Below are positions 1-12,071 of a DNA stretch of 64,000 nucleotides, piece after piece. The position numbers and the translations under genes are program-made. The stretch is taken from assembly GCA_004335835.1 (NCBI GenBank), contig RWJK01001124.1, forward strand, positions 2,877-66,876, given 5' to 3'. The notes under the pieces were generated by a model. It made no database searches, was not told the DNA's origin, and saw only the letters and a list, made by a program, of their open reading frames with translations. The stretch comes from Scenedesmus sp. ARA3 (taxonomy: Eukaryota > Chlorophyta > Chlorophyceae > Sphaeropleales > Scenedesmaceae). Each line of letters begins with the position of its first letter. Position 1 is the stretch's first letter.

Positions 1-57
<57 letters not shown>
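1..57. repeat. (AGC)n microsatellite at window edge
   Basis: An uninterrupted run of about 19 AGC units starts at the first base and may continue outside. It lies on the 3' side of the last M60 exon visible, and reads (CTG)n in the sense of that gene, as do most intron runs in this window. Confidence 0.95.
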
Positions 58-59
<2 letters not shown>

Positions 60-358
60 ACGTTACACACGATGATGGCGTGGCAAGGGGTTGCCACAAC
101 ATACTTTCACGGCAAACAAGAGCATAGCAGCAGCAAATATATGTGAAATGTGGTAGCAAAAGGAGTAATGATGGGCTCTACTATTCGTTGAAGTTGTCGT
201 GCGCACCAGGGCATACACAGTGTAGATGTTGTTGACTGTCTCTCCTGTGTTGGCCAGTGTCCATGCTCCCCACACCATGTTGTGGCCCAGCTGCAGCAGC
301 CGGGAGCAGCAGCAGGGAGCAGCAGCAGCAGCAGCAGCAGCAGGCAGCAGCAGCGGCA

Positions 359-399
<41 letters not shown>

Positions 400-1361
400 G
401 TAAGAGACACAGAACTGTGTGCTGCCTCAGCAGAAGGAGTATCGGCAGGAGCAGCAGCAGTGTGGTGAACTGCAGTATTGCTAGTGCCAGTCAACACTGG
501 GTCTTTGCGTGGCACGTGACTGGAAGTGGAAAGTGCAACCACAAGCCAGCTCAATACTACTGGCAAGGTGTGGCAATGCGCTAAAGCTGTTAGCCGCTTA
601 CTGCTGTCATGGTGCTGTACATCTGTGTTCAAGTTGGTCAGCAATGTGCAGCTGCCCATACCTTGCAAACTGCCACTGCCGCAAGCAACCACCAAGCGTA
701 GCTGCCAGCTGCGGCTATGCTGCAACAAATGTTGCACGTGTATGAATGTGCACATGTGAGAAATACAAATTCAACACATCGAGTTGACTGGTATGTTTGC
801 AATATTACCTCATGGAAGGGCCCCCACTTGCTGTCTATTTCAGTAAGGTCCCCGTAGCGTGTGCTTAGCAGGTCAGGTGAGGCAGATACAGGCCTGCAGC
901 AGTAGATGCAGCATACTTTTAGACTGCTACTTGCATGCCATACGGTAGGCTGACCAGTTCAGCACAAGCAGCGGCGATCATGTGCATATGACATTTGGGA
1001 TGTCATACAGCATACACTCTTACATGCATGCATTCTGGCCTAATTCAAGCGCGCTGCGCTAGCAAAAGCACAGCAGCAATACCACAGGCGCTGTTGTGTT
1101 TGCTGTGTGCCTGCTTAGTGATGCATGGAACACATACGCACCCCATGATGGGTCAACCACTGTACAGTAGCCGCTGTAAAGCGCAGATAGTAGCAAAATC
1201 GTTCAGTTACACTGTCAGTGCATTATGTTTTCGACGCCAAAATTCTGCAGCAGCAGTCACACCCACCCCATGATAGGGTAGCCACTGTGCATGTAGCCAG
1301 CTGAGATGTCACAGTCCAGCACAAAGCGTTCCGCCCTGGGGCGATCGTAGGTGATCTGCCA

Positions 1362-1412
<51 letters not shown>

Positions 1413-2690
1413 CAGGAAAGCATGTTGGCGCCGTGCACTTCTGCGAAAGGTGCCTGGTTGTAAATATGTGGAGGCATGCAGCAAGTAGTGTATGACCGCT
1501 CTTGCTGTCAGCAACAGCGCTTCTTTCAAAAATGATACCTTACGACACCACTGGATTTCCAAAAGGTGATGTTTGACCAACATTGACTGAACATGTGATC
1601 CAGCATGGCCGAAACATGAAACAGCAGCTGGCACCACTCTCTGTGTCTGTCACAGAAGCAGCAGCCAGTACTGCTACAGTGGTGACTAGTAGTGATTGCT
1701 ACAGTAGTGACTAATAGTGACTAGTGACTACTAGTGACTAGTGACAAGTAGTGGGTAGTGACTAGTAGTGACTAGTGAATAGTAGTGACTAGTGACAAGT
1801 AGTGACTAGTGACTAGTAGTGACTAGTTGTGACTACTCCTTGCACTCACCACTGACAGGTCAGCCATGGCATCCAGTGCAGCATCCCACATGTCTGCAGG
1901 GCAAGACAAACATGACAAAATAACATGTTAAAACACAGAATAGTAAGAGCAGTGCAAGTGTACGACTAGGCATGGCTCAGCAGTGCTGCCCGCACAAGGC
2001 AAGCCAACACTGCTGGTTTGCCAGGAGTGGCTTGCCAGCAATATTCGGTAGTATTAAGCGGAATAATTGGCGTGGTAAAGGTATGTAGTGCAGCCACAGG
2101 AGCTGCAAGGGCCTGCGTGGATGCACTTTGGAAACAGGCAAGTTTTGCAACTGGCAACAGCGCATATGTTGTATGGCATGTTCTGCAGGCACCATGCAGC
2201 AGCACACCCACCTGCAATTTGCTTTGGGTTGCCAACAGTTGCCAAGTACGATGAAGGTATTGTCATGATGAACTTGGAGCTTGCAATCTCGCCAAATGGA
2301 GCCGGGTGATTCCTGATGGTGGCGATCCAATCAGCCTCGCTTGTCTGCCCCTTTACAAACAGCGGCGCGCGCATCACGCCACTAAACGCAACCTGGATCA
2401 GTCCGAGGTTTGTCTTCTCGTTGATAACAAGGTAGATCAAGCCGCCGACGCCAGACGCCACGGTTATAACATTACCGCCAGCGGCGGGAGAGAAGTAGTG
2501 CTGCTGAGTCATGCCGAAAGGCAGACGGCACCAGGTGGTTTTGCGGCTAATGTCATCGCTGTGGCTGCCTATTTGGATGCGCAGGCTTCCCACGCCTGAT
2601 GCTGCCAGAGATGCAGCCAGGCTGCTGCTGATGGTAGCTGTGATGGGTTGGCCTGGTGGTTGTAAGAGCCAGTGTGGTAGAAGCAGCAGC

Positions 2691-2737
<47 letters not shown>

Positions 2738-4302
2738 TGGCTTCGCAGTCCACAGCAGTGAGCACCTTCCTTGCGCCGTGGCAGGGCCAACGGTAGACCA
2801 AGTGGACAAACAAAGCATACCCTGGTGCACCATTAGTTTGCACTTAGAGCAAGCTGTTGGCGAGGTGGGGTGCCGTTGCGCACTGCAGTAAGACGTCTCT
2901 GGATGAAACATGAGAGATTTGGTGCTCAAGGGTGTGCATTGTGTTTTACGGTGCTCACTCTCCTTTTCTGGTCTCAGACCTTGTGTTCAACCTGTTGTGG
3001 CTCATACCTTCCAAGATGGTGCCAGGACCCACATGTAACCACCCTCTCTCATTAGACACATTGCGCAACGGGGCTGGCCAGCGCCGTGCAGCCACCCGGC
3101 CGCTGGCACTTCATACACCTGCTGATGCACGCATGGTATATACTGGTATACACATCTCTGTGCACAGACCCCGCACAACCACACATCTGCGACTGCCTAA
3201 ACCGGCAACCGCTGCACCCACCTGCTGGAGCCCACAGCCCCGTGCTGAGCCATGCAGTGCCTGTGTTCATGGCCACAGTGTAGTTGCCGGCGCTGGTGGC
3301 GTTCACCTGCGGCAGAATCAGCAGCAAACACAGTCATGATTGCACGCTTGAATCCAAGAATCAAGTCAAGGAGAACACAGGGTACAAGGCTAGTAGCTGC
3401 AGGCAGCACCACACAATCTCTGCCACTCACGGTCACTGTGGTTGTAACGGTTGTCGCTCCACTATTGGGCAGCCCAGGGAAGCTGGCATAGCAGGGCGCA
3501 GGCGTGACGCTTGCAGCGGGGCCCTGCTGCTGCAGTGCCACAATGTAGGAGGCCTGCACATGCAGCAAATCAGCGCAGAACACATAACACAATCAGGACA
3601 CCCCGGGACATGACAAAGTTCAAGAGAATCGCAGCAGTAACAGCAGCTGTTACAGCCAAGCTGGAATAAACACTGCCAGCCGGACCCTGCTGCTGCAGTG
3701 CCACAATGTAGGAAGCCTGCAGGGAGCACATCAAGCAAGGCATGAGACACATGGGACAGCCCGTGAGATGACAAGTTTGCAAAAGACATGCTGCAGTAAT
3801 ATCAGCTGTGACAGATATGCTCATCTAGACGCTGGCAGCGTGGCTCCGCTGCTGCAGTGCCACAACATTGGAAGCCTGCACGCACAGCACCAGCATGAAA
3901 CCAGCACGCACAGCACCAGCATGAAACCAGCACGCACAGCACCAGCATGAAACAAGTGAGGCGTGATGCGAGACACGTCATCGTTATAGCCATGCGGCTT
4001 GGAATACTGCAACACATCCTTATTATTACACCGCACAAACCTTGCCAGGAGCTGAACATCTTGTGCTGTAACCAGCTCATGTAACATCAGACGGAAGCCA
4101 TCCATGCTGGCAGCTTACTGCAAGTTTGTTCAGCGGGTCGGCTGAAGGAACAGCGCCGCAGGTCCAGCTCTGTGCTTGACTCCCATGGCAACAGCAAGCT
4201 GGCTAGAAGCAGGGTCGGACCATAGGGCAGCAGATGCAGCAGGCAGAGACAGCTTCTGGAGAATGGCAGTGCCAACAGTGCCGGCAACTGCAAGGCGGCG
4301 GC

Positions 4303-4347
<45 letters not shown>

Positions 4348-4947
4348 GAGTCGCTGCCAGCAGCAACCGGAGCAGCTTGTTGAGCACGCACGTTGCTGCT
4401 TAAACTGTGCTGCCTCAAGCACAAGAAGCATGCCTGCTGAGATACTACTGTTGTAACAAAGCAATGAAAGTTACAGCTCACCTGCTGCTAGGTCAGCGGC
4501 AGGCAGCACAGCAGTGCCGTTGATGTGGGCCAGCACTGCTGCTGCTGCAGCGTCCACGTTGAACTTCACAGGGTCGGGCGGGGCAGCAGGCATGTTCCAA
4601 CTGACGGGGTACCACTCCGTACTGTCACCTGCACAAAGGCAGCCACAGGCGAGAGCTACGATTGTAGGATAAGGGTGGAGATTTAGGGCTTGGGTTGCAG
4701 CATAACACCCCTACCCTAGAGCTAGGACTGCAGCACCACGTAGAGTGTAGTTGCACTGCCTGCATTGAAACCAATGCATGTGGTTGAAACAGGCAAAGGC
4801 AATCAGCTCAGCGGCTGCTGTGACTTGTGGCTGCACCACAGGCAGCAGGTGCCTAGGACCTCACAGACTAGCCAGCCATTGCAGCTGCTCATGCAGCACA
4901 CTATCACATATGAACTTGTGTGCCTGGTGCTGCTGCTGCTGCTGCTG

Positions 4948-4978
<31 letters not shown>

Positions 4979-6022
4979 TACTGCTGCTGCTGCTGCAGCT
5001 GCTGCTGGTGCCATAGCTGCTGCTACAGTGTCACCTGTCCACTGCACCACGTTGAGTGGAGCCAGCAGCATGTTGCCTGGGTAGGTCTGCAAGTTGGCTG
5101 CACAACAAACAAACGGCGGTGTGGCAGCATGCAGAGTCAGGCAGCTGGACAGAGGTTGGCAGCCATGGTGGAAGCTGCACGGACTCCTCGCCAAAGCAAG
5201 AGAGCAGAGTTGCAGTACTGCTGTTGCTACACAAACGCAGTGTTGCTGCAGTGCAGTGATCACTGCAACGACCAGTTTGCATGTCAAGCAACACTGCAGC
5301 GATGCGCTGCATGCTGCGCTGTTATTTTTCACTTTTTCAGACAGCTGCATGGCTGTCGCTGCCAGCATGTTGGCCGCACCAGCGTTCCATGCTTGCCCGC
5401 CAGTCACGATGCCTCCGCCAGCCTGCAACAATAGGCAACAAGCCAGGTTGCTTGTGAGATGCCAGCTGCGCTGCTAGTTGCCATGCTGCCAGTGCGCACT
5501 GCATGCATTCTGGGTTTGTTGTGTGCCAGCGCATACATTGACATGTATTGCATAGTGTACAAGATCTACACTACAGGCACCATACATGCTTGCACATCCA
5601 GCTGAAAGCAAAGCTGCCTGAGGGGCCTTATTTGGTTTGGCCGCATCAGGCTGAAAGAGTGCCGCAAACACAAAAGCAAAGTACATCGCCCTACCTGGAT
5701 GAAGGCTGTGATGTTGGCCAGCTGGGCTGCGCTGAATGCAACATGTGCTGTTGTTGATAACACGTCAGCGATGCGGTCAGTGCAAGCGGCTGTGCTGCAC
5801 AGAGCCAGGTCAGGCACGATGTTGCTGCTGCGGCCGGTTGGCGGGGTGAAGGTGACGGGGGGCGCTCTCAAAAGATTCTGTTATTTCTGACTTGATGCAG
5901 CACCTGGCTGGGGCTTTTTTGAAAGAAATGATGCTTTCTTGATGTTCCAGGAGAGACCTTGAAAGTTCCAACCATGAAGTTGCTGAAGTTCACCGCACAA
6001 CAGCAAGCCTTGCTTGCCTGAG

Positions 6023-6061
<39 letters not shown>

Positions 6062-6554
6062 GCTGCCATCGTGACTCACACAACTGCACGCCCAGCTGCA
6101 ACACGGGAAGCAGCCATGGCAGTGTAGGCTCCATCACTGCTCAGCATGACAGGAAACGTGGAGCCCTGCACAGCAGAAACAAAGGCAGCAGCACTTGCTT
6201 GACGATTTGCCGGCTACTCTGGGTGACGCAGCTGGGCCGTGCTACACACAGTTTCGCTGCTGCTTCCGATTATGCTGAGGCCCTCATGCCGCTGCTCCAT
6301 TGACGCTTGCGCACGCGCAGCAGTGAGATGAATAGGCGGCAGCAAACAAATTCGAAGAGGTTTTCAAAAATTACGAGCAGCACGAAACGGCCTGTGATGC
6401 CTTGGCTGGATAGGAAAGTGATTGTGCTGCCAGCCAAGCCATTTGTCAGGTCAGCCCAATCTACAGCGTACTGAGCATTGGTCGACGATACAGTCACAGC
6501 AAGTAATACGAGCACGGCTGATAGCCTGATGCTGCTGCAACCCAGAAAGCACAT
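1..6554 (-). CDS. Secreted peptidase M60 (enhancin/TCAF-like gluzincin), 3' end beyond the window
   Basis: The predicted start at 6554 opens with a signal peptide (MCFLGCSSIRLSAVLVLLAV, cleavage after about residue 27). Exons I can support (minus): ~6382-6554, 6080-6165, ~5695-5868, ~5340-5422, ~4980-5097, ~4487-4628, ~4130-4310, ~3960-4105, 3431-3553, 3222-3306, 2212-2652, 1850-1893, ~1270-1355, 809-893, ~207-290. The M60 core is clear: STGLWAPAG, IQIGSHSDDIS, a VGGLIYLVI strand, SGVMRAPLFVKGQ, NHPAPFGEIAS, then ISAGYMHSGYPIM. The zinc motif HELGHN is made by joining exon 809-893 (ending WGPFHE) to exon ~207-290 (starting LGHN); the TGE glutamate follows 14 residues after the second His. The upstream part resembles the gatekeeper-like region of TCAF/M60 proteins (AGGGIVTGGQAWNAG, YPGNMLLAP). 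M60 proteins usually cleave glycoproteins outside the cell. Exon borders upstream of 3553 are approximate. The C-terminus lies off the window. Family is certain; substrate is unknown. Confidence 0.85.
1683..1836. repeat. GACTAGT minisatellite in M60 intron
   Basis: About 150 bp built from variations of GTGACTAGTAGTGACTAG, with short palindromic ACTAGT cores. It fills the intron between the M60 exons at 1850-1893 and ~1270-1355. It has no coding potential. Confidence 0.9.
3553..3960 (-). repeat. Two decayed copies of an M60 exon edge plus a 25-bp tandem repeat
   Basis: The real exon 3431-3553 starts ASYIVALQQQGPAAS. Two further copies lie upstream in the gene: one ending near 3716 (ASYIVALQQQGPAGS) and one near 3874 (ASNVVALQQRSHAAS, followed at once by a TAG). 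Each is preceded by a CAG acceptor. Next to them, about 3880-3955 holds about three units of a 25-bp repeat based on TTTCATGCTGGTGCTGTGCG. The copies look like partial exon duplications left in the intron. Confidence 0.75.
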
Positions 6555-8475
6555 GATGACAGTACGCTAGGGAACGCAGCCGTGGCCGATGACCAACAAT
6601 ACACTTCTTCAGGAGTGAGTAAAAGTTCAAGCTATGCAGAACCCACGAAGCCGCGTAGAATGGTTCCGATCTCAAGCTTGCGACATCGCAATACAACATG
6701 TGTACTCGCACATACTGATCTACCGGGGCCAAAACAGACATTGCACGTTTGATAGACGCCGCACAGGCTTGAATGTCGACCTCAATGTCGGCAATTGTTA
6801 TGAAAGTCACTTCAAACGTCACGGTGAACATCGCATCAGCCAATGTAAACGCCTTGCGTGCCACGCTCACAGCTGATGCCTCATCGTCAGTACGCCAAGC
6901 ACGAGACAAAGGTTGTTGGGTATTAGATGTATCTTGTGCGCCAGATCTACTGAGTGTCTTGCGCCTGCGGAGACCCGGAACTTTTCAGAAGTGTCACACC
7001 CACTGAAACACCGAAGTCCTCATCTTTGCAGCCCCTTGAATGCAGATCATATATTATGTTGCAGGTCAAACGTTCGACGCCATTAGCTGTAGGTTCTGGT
7101 CAGACCAGAAATCAAGTCAAATGATTTGACTCAGTCTGCAGTGCAGAAGCTGCCTGGCTGCAGGATCGCTGCCACCAGCTGATGAAGAATCACCAATATT
7201 GACAACCTATTGATATCGGGCGCAACAGTCTTGTACCTCACAGCACCAACCCACCTCCCCCCTCTCCAGTTTAGAAGAGGGGCAATAATTCTGCCTAGAT
7301 GCTGCTGCTCAGCAACAAGCTGCTGCCATGCACCCTGTACACAACCCATTGCAACTCTTTCTCCAAGCCACGTCCACCGCTCCACAACAACCAAAAAGAA
7401 CAGCATCCAAAAGCTACGCTGCTATGTGACCTGGCGGGGATGTCACTCTTTTCTGCAAACCAAGTTGCCGCCAGCTGCAGCAGCAGCACCTGCCACACAT
7501 GCAACAACTAATGTGGTGCTCCCTGCTATCCACGTGGATAGCAGTGGTTGTGCACAAAAACTCAAACAGGCCAACCAAAACTTTGTTTCTGTGCAGGAGC
7601 GCTGTCGCAGTGGGCATTTATTCTCTAAGGCTTCAAGCAGCGGCTGCTTCACCTCCTAGATGCTTCAGCCTCCGCGCCCCTGCAGGTGTTGTGGGTGGAG
7701 TTGAAACGGCGCCAGCAGCAACAAAACAGGCAGCTGTGAAGCATATGTACACGCATGCTGATACACACTAGCAGGACATGACCTGTGCACACACACACAC
7801 CTACAGGTCGTGCAGCTACAAGTATGTGCCGGCTTCTGAGGGTGAATGCAAGCTTGCCCAAAGTGACTGGCTATCAAACAAAGGCTCCCCGCCTGCTGCA
7901 GCAACTGCCTGGAGCGTACCACACCTCAAGTTGATGGTGTTTTGCGCCAGCCACAGCTAGCGCACAACACCAACAGATGAAGATGCTGGCAGCCACAAGG
8001 CAGTTGGAGAGCTTCATACAACCCGTCTGAGTCGCTGTGTGTCATAACATGTGTTATGACATGTTTTGAAACTCTGCTGCCCCTGGAGCCACAGCAGCCG
8101 CGTCTCCAGCAAACATTGCCCGTGGCACAGGCCCCGGTTGTGTTGCTACACTTGCTCTGCCTTTGTGCAAAGCTCATCCCGTGAGATTGTTTGTCCACGC
8201 CGGGAGACCTGCATCCGCCTTCAACCATCTTCAGCCTGACTGCCATGCACACACCAGTGCACCCAAGGCCCAGTGGCACACCATTGAGGAGAAAGCAGTG
8301 ATGCGTTTGGGGCTCTACTGCCTGGCTTGCTGGACACCACTTGCCCTTCATCGGCGCCCAGTCCAATGCAGGCACACTTGGAGCCACACTTTTGTCGCCA
8401 CACCCCGCCCACTGCGTGTCCCTTGCTGCCTTGCGTGTAGATCAAGCAGCGGACGCTGCAGCTCTCAACAGCCGC
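6555..8475. other. Intergenic region between the M60 start and the kinase stop
   Basis: It should hold the M60 promoter (next to 6554) and the 3' UTR of the sugar kinase (below 8476). Base composition around 6.3-7.1 kb is less CAG-rich than elsewhere. Open frames here (for example 6451-6909 minus and 7210-7659 plus) show no domain I recognise and no splice-consistent continuation. A 22-bp perfect palindrome with a G-box core lies at 7523-7544. Confidence 0.6.
7523..7544. promoter_or_regulatory. 22-bp perfect palindrome with a CACGTG core
   Basis: The sequence around CTATCCACGTGGATAG reads the same on both strands over 22 bases. CACGTG is the G-box bound by bHLH and bZIP factors in plants and algae. 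It lies about 1 kb upstream of the M60 start codon and about 0.9 kb past the kinase stop. Its regulatory role is inference. Confidence 0.45.
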
Positions 8476-11400
8476 TCACCAGAAGTTGTACCAGCCCTTG
8501 CTCTCCTCAAACAGCGCCTGCACCTGCTGCAGGCTTGGCTGCGCAGCAATGGCCCCGGGCTTGGTGCAGGTGAGCGCGCCTGTGGCTGCCGCAAACACCA
8601 CAGCCTCTTTCAAGGCCTTCGGGTCTGACAGCAGCCTGTCAAGGCCGCCAGCCTCAAGCAGCTGCAGAAAGAAGAGCACACACAGCACAGCAAAGCAAGC
8701 GGGTGATAACAAACAAACCTTGTGAGTTGGATGGCATCATATGATCCCAGCCTGGATGCTCCCACTCGCCACACCACACAACACCCCCGCACGTGCTCTG
8801 TTTGAATCCCTGAACGGTGCGTGACTCTTGTGCACCACACACCTTGTACACGAAGCCTGCAGTGAAGGCGTCTCCAGCCCCTGTGGTGTCCGCTACATCC
8901 ACCTTGAACACTGGCACAAAGCCTGTGTGCTCTAACCATTATGCAGACAGACGAGGCCAAGCATTGTTGCTGCCACGCCACAACCAACAAGCGCCCCACC
9001 TAGTACCCCAGGAAACCCTAGAGATCATGCTGTCAAGCGATCACCATCACACAAGCTCACCTTGTACACGAAGCCGGCCGTAAATGCGTCGCCAGCGCCG
9101 GTGGTGTCCGCCACATCCACCTTGAACACCGGCACGAATCCAGTGTGCTCGCCCTTGGTGCTGCGGCAGCAGTAGGCGGCGCCCTCCTCGCCCGCAGTGA
9201 CCAGTACGGCAGGCGCATTGGGCAGGCGGTCTGCCACCTGCATGCCATACAATTGCGGGCTGTGTTTCAACCAAGGCTTTGATTGTCACTGGCGTTCGCT
9301 GTGAGTGCCTTGTGTTTGCTGCTGCTGCTGCTGCTGCTGGTGCCGTCGCTGCTGCAATCTCAGACACGCCTGCGCCAGCTGTTTACAGGGAGAGACCACA
9401 ATGCGCACCAGCAGCCAGCATGATGCACCAGTCATGAGACCACAATGCGCACCAGCAGCCAGCAGCGCGGTTACAAACTGCATGTTGTACAGGAACTCCA
9501 TGCATTACACGCATCCCAACATGACAAAACTAGGACAATAATACATTGACGTTGTTAGTGACAAACGCACCGAGCAGGGGTTGAGCAGCGCTGTCACGAA
9601 CTGCATGTCGCACAGGAACTCCGAGTCTGCATCGCTGATCTTCACCAAAGCACGGCATGCACGCAAGCCAGACCATCAACAACGCACCGAGCAGGGGTTG
9701 AGCAGCGCTGTCACAAACTGCATGTCGTACAGGAACTCCAGGTCGGCGTCGCTGATCTTCACAATGTCCGCCATGTTCAGGAACTCCAGAATCTCGCGCT
9801 TGGCCTCGCCGTTGTCAGCCCAGAACACCGGCCGCCAGTTGACGTCCACCAGCACCTGCACGGCAACACCAGGGGACAACGGTGTAAGCCACGGTTTTGC
9901 GCTCAAAAAACAAACACGTGGCGGCTATGCTATGCAAATGTCAGCCCAGAACACCGGCCGCCGTTTGACATCCACCATCACCTGCAGCGCAGCACAAATG
10001 GCAGCGGGTGTATGCCATGTGTTCGTACAGAACGCCGCATGCAGTGGCGCCTAGCTGCAGGCGAATCCGCGAGACCAGCACTTGCCTCAAGGTTGCAGCT
10101 GCATAGATAGATAGTGCACACAAGCATGAGGGCTGCACAAACCTCCAGCTGCATCTCATCACCTCATAGGAAGCTGAGCTCTGTCAGTTACAAGTTACAA
10201 GTCCTATGCAACAGAAGCGTTGCGCTGCGCTCTGTCACATCCTGCCCCCCGCTGCGGCCCAGCCACGCACCTTGCCTCCGCCCGCCTTGACCAGCTGCGC
10301 TGCTGCCTTCATCGCTGCGCGTGTCTTGGGCGATGCCAGGCCTAGCGTGCCAGTCACCATGAAGTCCGCACCCTGCAAATGCAAGTTGTAGATGCAGCGG
10401 AGATAAACGACACAAACCAACAACGCAAGCGTTGGCTGATGCTACAGCAAACAATGCGTATGGAAGGCAGCTAGTCCCAGCAAGCTTTGCCATGCATTCA
10501 GCAGCCAGGCAGAGGACACAACATGCAACAACACACCAGCGCACAGTCGCAGTACTGCTCACTGGGCAGCCCAAACCCCTCAAACCCCAACCCCTGAGGC
10601 TGCAACTCCTGAACCCTAAATCCTCAAACCCCGAAATCACAGTGACGATGTCCTTTGGGAGCTCCCGGCGTCCAGCGCGCAGTCGCAATGCTTGAGGCTC
10701 TTAAGCTCAAACAAAGCAAACTCTCAACCTCTGAGGCCGGAAACTATGAAAACTGAAACCCTAAAACCTCAAACCTCACACCCAGCACTCACGCTGAGAA
10801 GATCCTTGGGCAGCTTCTCAGCATCCAGCGCGCAGTCACAGTACTTGTGGCTCTCAAGCCCAAACTCCTCAACCCTAATCCGTGACGCCGCAAACCCTGA
10901 ACCCTCAACCTCATAACCCTGCACTCACGCTGAGGATGTCCTTTGGCAGCTTCTCAGCATCCAGTGCACAGTCGCAGTACTTGTGGCTCTCAAGCCCAAA
11001 GCCGGCAAACACGCGGTCGCCGTCCAGGGTCCGCTCCACGTAAATGTCACGCGTTGGCGCGTCCACACGCTGCACTGTAGAGGTGTCCACGCCGATCTCT
11101 GCAGAAACAGCAGAAAACATGGAGGCGGCAGGCGCGGCGTGAGGTGCAGCACGATGTAGCAGATGCACAACAGAGTAGCGGTGTCGGCGCGGCGTGTCTC
11201 TGCAGGGGAACCAAAGCAGGCAGAGGGCAGCGGGTACGGCCAACAGCACAAAGCACGGCGTAAAGCCCGCGACTACGGGGTCGCCGTCCAGTGTCCGCTC
11301 CACGTAGATGTCACGCGTTGGCGCATCCACGCGCTGCACAGTGCTGGTGTCAACGCCAATCTCTGCAGGTGTCAAATGCAGGCGGCAACCGGTGCGCAGA

Positions 11401-12036
11401 AGGCGCAGCGCAGTAGTCACGCGGACCCAGCAACATGCATGGACGACAACGACATGCTAACGCACATAGTTTGGTGGTGTTGTTGAGAACATGTGCGGCG
11501 ATGAAGGAGTTCCAGAGAATGCAGATGACGTTGCACACAGCGCTGATGTTACATCCTGGTTTCACACATGTTACCCAGCAACAGCGCGTGTTGGAAGCAG
11601 CATGTCTGTAGCCCAGCAGCCTTCAGCAATGCTGTAAGCTCCGCTTCACGCTTGTCATTGCCTAGCGGCGACAGGTGCATCATTGGAGATCACACCCCAA
11701 GCTGACACAGCATCCACCCTCACCCTTCAGCAGCGCCATAAGCTCCTACCCACGCTCGTCTGTGCCCAATGCTACCAAATGGTTTACATGCAATAACAAT
11801 GTACCTGTTACAACACACTAAATAACCGCGCACCCTTCAGCAGCGCCATGAGCTCCTCCCCGCGCTCGTCATTTCCCAGCGCCGACACGAATGCAGTCGG
11901 CACGCCAAGCTTGGTGAGGGCCGTGGCCACGTTGGCTGGGGCACCCCCTGGGTAGGGCGTCCAGGACTTGACTTCCTCCCGCTTGAGGCCCTTCTCATTG
12001 GCCAGGAAGTCTGCATATGAAAGAACAATATGAAAG

Positions 12037-12071
<35 letters not shown>

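Noticed and set aside
181..755. Poly-Cys/poly-Leu/poly-Ala/poly-Gln frames over CAG runs
   Set aside because: All are translations of intronic repeats; only the frame carrying the M60 motif LGHN is believable here.
4778..5434. Plus-strand 218-aa frame with poly-Cys
   Set aside because: It is antisense to M60 exons at 4980-5097 and 5340-5422, which carry recognisable family motifs. The poly-Cys is a repeat read in the wrong frame.
6451..6909. Minus-strand 152-aa frame overlapping the M60 start
   Set aside because: It overlaps the signal-peptide exon in another frame, has no recognisable domain and no splice-consistent continuation.
7210..7659. Plus-strand 149-aa frame
   Set aside because: No domain and no codon-like pattern. 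It lies in the expected promoter/3' UTR zone; stop-poor DNA gives many such frames.
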